From NCBI GenBank assembly GCA_902475005.1, contig CABRXV010000017.1, forward strand, positions 1 through 31,354: a stretch of 31,354 bases of DNA, in the 5' to 3' direction. The notes beneath the pieces were generated by a model. That model was not told where the DNA came from, searched no databases, and worked only from the letters and a program-made list of their open reading frames with translations. Both the position numbers and the translations under genes were made by a program. This document shows, one piece after another, positions 30,180 through 31,354 of the stretch; position 1 is the stretch's first letter, and each line of letters starts with the position of its first letter. Source of the DNA: CABRXV01 sp900754955 (lineage in GTDB: Bacteria > Actinomycetota > Coriobacteriia > Coriobacteriales > Eggerthellaceae).

Positions 30180-31049
30180 ATGGAATCGAAAGACGCGAAT
30201 ACGCAGGGCGTAAGCGCTGCCTCTGATTGCGGCGCGAACGCTCCCGACGAGCCGATCGTGCTCGACGCCGAGCCGGTGGATGCGCCTGCCGCCGACGCCC
30301 GCGCGGCGCATGCTGGCGCGACCGCCAGCGCAACCGCCGATGAATCCGCCGGTGCGCGCATGGACGCCAAGCGCATGGCGGAGGCGTTTGGCAAGGTGGT
30401 CGACGTCGCCGACAAGGCGGTGACGTTCGCGCCCCTGCCGCCTGCGGTGAAGGCGGCGGCGAAGCGCGTCATGCCCTTCGCGAAGAAGGCGGCCATGGTG
30501 GCGCCGATGGTTGCACCGGTGGTGGAGCCGTATGCGCGCAAGGCCGCCGCAGCGGCGAAGGAGAAGGCGCCCGAGATTGCCGCAGCTGCACACAGGGGAG
30601 CGCAAACGGCCGGCAAGGCCGCTGCGAAAGGCGCCAAGGTCGCCGGCCACGCGGCAGCGCGCGGCGTGCAGGTTGCGGGTGGAATCGCTTCCGACGGCGC
30701 CAAAGCCGCAGGTCATGCTGCTGTCGCAGGCGCGAAGAAAGCGGCTCCCATCGTTTCCGAAGGGGCGCACGCAGCGGGCCGCGCTGTTGTCGCGGGCGCG
30801 AAGCTCGCAGGGCATGCGGCAGGTGCGGGCGTGCGAACGGCGGGCAGAGCCGCCGGCATGGCGGGGGCTGCGGCGTCGTCGATCGCGCAGTCGATCAGAC
30901 AGCGCGGCAAGGGCGACGCGCAGGCGGCAGACGATGCGGGCGAGACGATCGCCCGCGAACCAACCGCCGCCGACCCCGTGTCCTCCGGCGCTTCCGCGCT
31001 GTCTCCCGCCGCCTCTTCCCTAACCCCTCCAACTGGGAATTCTTTCTAA
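30180..31049 (+). CDS. 11-residue-repeat, Ala/Lys-rich protein
   Basis: 289 residues; ATG 30180 follows CTGAGGAC. The N-terminus is acidic (about 1-60). A helical Ala/Lys region follows. Residues 139-226 are eight exact 11-residue units of the pattern xGAxxAGxAAx (for example KGAKVAGHAAA, DGAKAAGHAAV, AGAKLAGHAAG), with a decayed ninth to 237. The tail is Ala/Ser/Pro-rich. Such 11-mer periodicity makes an amphipathic 3-11 helix, as in synucleins, perilipins and LEA proteins; surface or lipid binding is inferred, not shown. No membrane helix or signal peptide. It may be co-transcribed with the DUF2207 gene. Confidence 0.75.
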   Translation: MESKDANTQGVSAASDCGANAPDEPIVLDAEPVDAPAADARAAHAGATASATADESAGARMDAKRMAEAFGKVVDVADKAVTFAPLPPAVKAAAKRVMPFAKKAAMVAPMVAPVVEPYARKAAAAAKEKAPEIAAAAHRGAQTAGKAAAKGAKVAGHAAARGVQVAGGIASDGAKAAGHAAVAGAKKAAPIVSEGAHAAGRAVVAGAKLAGHAAGAGVRTAGRAAGMAGAAASSIAQSIRQRGKGDAQAADDAGETIAREPTAADPVSSGASALSPAASSLTPPTGNSF

Positions 31050-31065
31050 TTTCTCCGACTTTTCG

Positions 31066-31095
31066 TTGACTTTGCTTTACGCGCGTGCGTACAAT
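31066..31095 (+). promoter_or_regulatory. Promoter of the rplM operon
   Basis: TTGACT (31066-31071), 18-nt spacer, TACAAT (31090-31095). The best promoter match in the window, fitting a ribosomal-protein gene. Confidence 0.85.
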
Positions 31096-31248
31096 GCAAA
31101 AGTTCGCTTTCAAAAGCCCCGTAAACGCAGAGAAAGCTGAGGAGCGCGGAAAGAGGGAGTCCAGGCCCACACCCCACGCGTCGGCGTAGGAAACCGACAC
31201 CGAGGCACCCTGCACTTTTGAAAACTAACAACTTTTTGGAGGACAAGA
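31096..31248 (+). promoter_or_regulatory. Structured rplM leader
   Basis: About 145 nt between promoter and start codon. TTTCAAAAG (near 31110-31118) can pair perfectly with CTTTTGAAA (31215-31223); CAAAAGT (31097-31103) competes for ACTTTTG (31214-31220). A local GTCGG/CCGAC hairpin lies near 31169-31188. The layout suggests an autoregulatory ribosomal-protein leader; no known class is recognised. Confidence 0.45.
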
Positions 31249-31354
31249 GTGAAGACGTATCATGCGAAGCCCGGTGAGGTCGAGCGCGAGTGGGTCATCA
31301 TCGACGCTGAGGACCAGGTTCTCGGTCGTGTGGCCACCAAGGCTGCTCAGATTC
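31249..31354 (+). CDS. rplM: Ribosomal protein L13 (5' part, cut by window edge)
   Basis: GTG 31249, preceded by GGAGG (31238-31242), opens MKTYHAKPGEVEREWVIIDA, then EDQVLGRVATKAAQI to the window edge. This is the N-terminus of L13 (the WxxIDAxxxxLGRLA motif), a 50S subunit protein placed early in assembly. rpsI would be expected next but is outside the window. Confidence 0.95.
   Translation, partial: MKTYHAKPGEVEREWVIIDAEDQVLGRVATKAAQI

Noticed and set aside
27756..30815. A 1019-codon minus-strand frame opposite the DUF2207 gene
   Set aside because: His/Arg-rich shadow frame of a high-GC gene; the plus-strand protein has a signal peptide, membrane helices and a known domain.

Overview
The window is high-GC actinobacterial DNA with strong Shine-Dalgarno sites, GTG and ATG starts and intrinsic terminators. 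Gene content and protein style (lysA, hom, an acetyl-type metA, metY, VTC/DUF4956/CotH, rplM) suggest a gut Coriobacteriia of the Eggerthellaceae (Eggerthella/Gordonibacter-like). That placement is inference, not a search result. Five parS-type ParB sites suggest a location in the origin-proximal part of the chromosome, although no dnaA or oriC is visible.

Layout. 1-1.6 kb: the 5' end of an IS3-type orfA (minus strand), about 1 kb of non-coding DNA with an imperfect inverted repeat and a purine-rich repeat block, then a solo orfA-like HTH gene. 1.8-3.3 kb: an AAA/DUF4143 ATPase preceded by three palindromes spaced exactly 39 bp apart. 3.3-7.6 kb: a DUF4190/FxLYD membrane protein, an HTH gene and a membrane Ser/Thr kinase, and a lipoprotein with an RsgI-like domain. 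7.6-10.6 kb: a three-gene operon of VTC polyphosphate polymerase domain, DUF4956 membrane protein and CotH kinase. 10.9-13.6 kb: a DUF2974 (Mbeg1-like) hydrolase split by 48-bp repeats, and a MoaE-like protein. 13.8-17.7 kb: a palindromic repeat element, then lysA and hom. 17.8-20.0 kb: a bacterial Ro60 (TROVE/vWA) gene with two tandem YrlA-type Y RNAs that mimic tRNAs, plus a third structured RNA candidate. 20.1-23.5 kb: an ORC-like AAA ATPase with 19-bp promoter-proximal repeats, a HAD hydrolase, a lipoprotein and a small acidic protein. 23.9-27.6 kb: metA, a DUF454 protein and metY. 27.7-31.35 kb: a second copy of the palindromic element, a DUF2207 membrane protein, an 11-residue-repeat protein, and the leader and start of rplM.

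How the genes fit together. hom makes homoserine. MetA, which carries Glu111 as in acetyl-CoA-using MetA enzymes, should make O-acetylhomoserine, and MetY converts that to homocysteine; lysA completes lysine synthesis in the sister branch. The most interesting locus is the Ro60/Y RNA cassette at 17.83-19.96 kb. Each of the two RNAs has a long terminal stem, a conserved core and a permuted tRNA module (T arm, capped acceptor stem, D arm). One resembles a class II leucine-type tRNA with a long variable arm, the other a class I tRNA.
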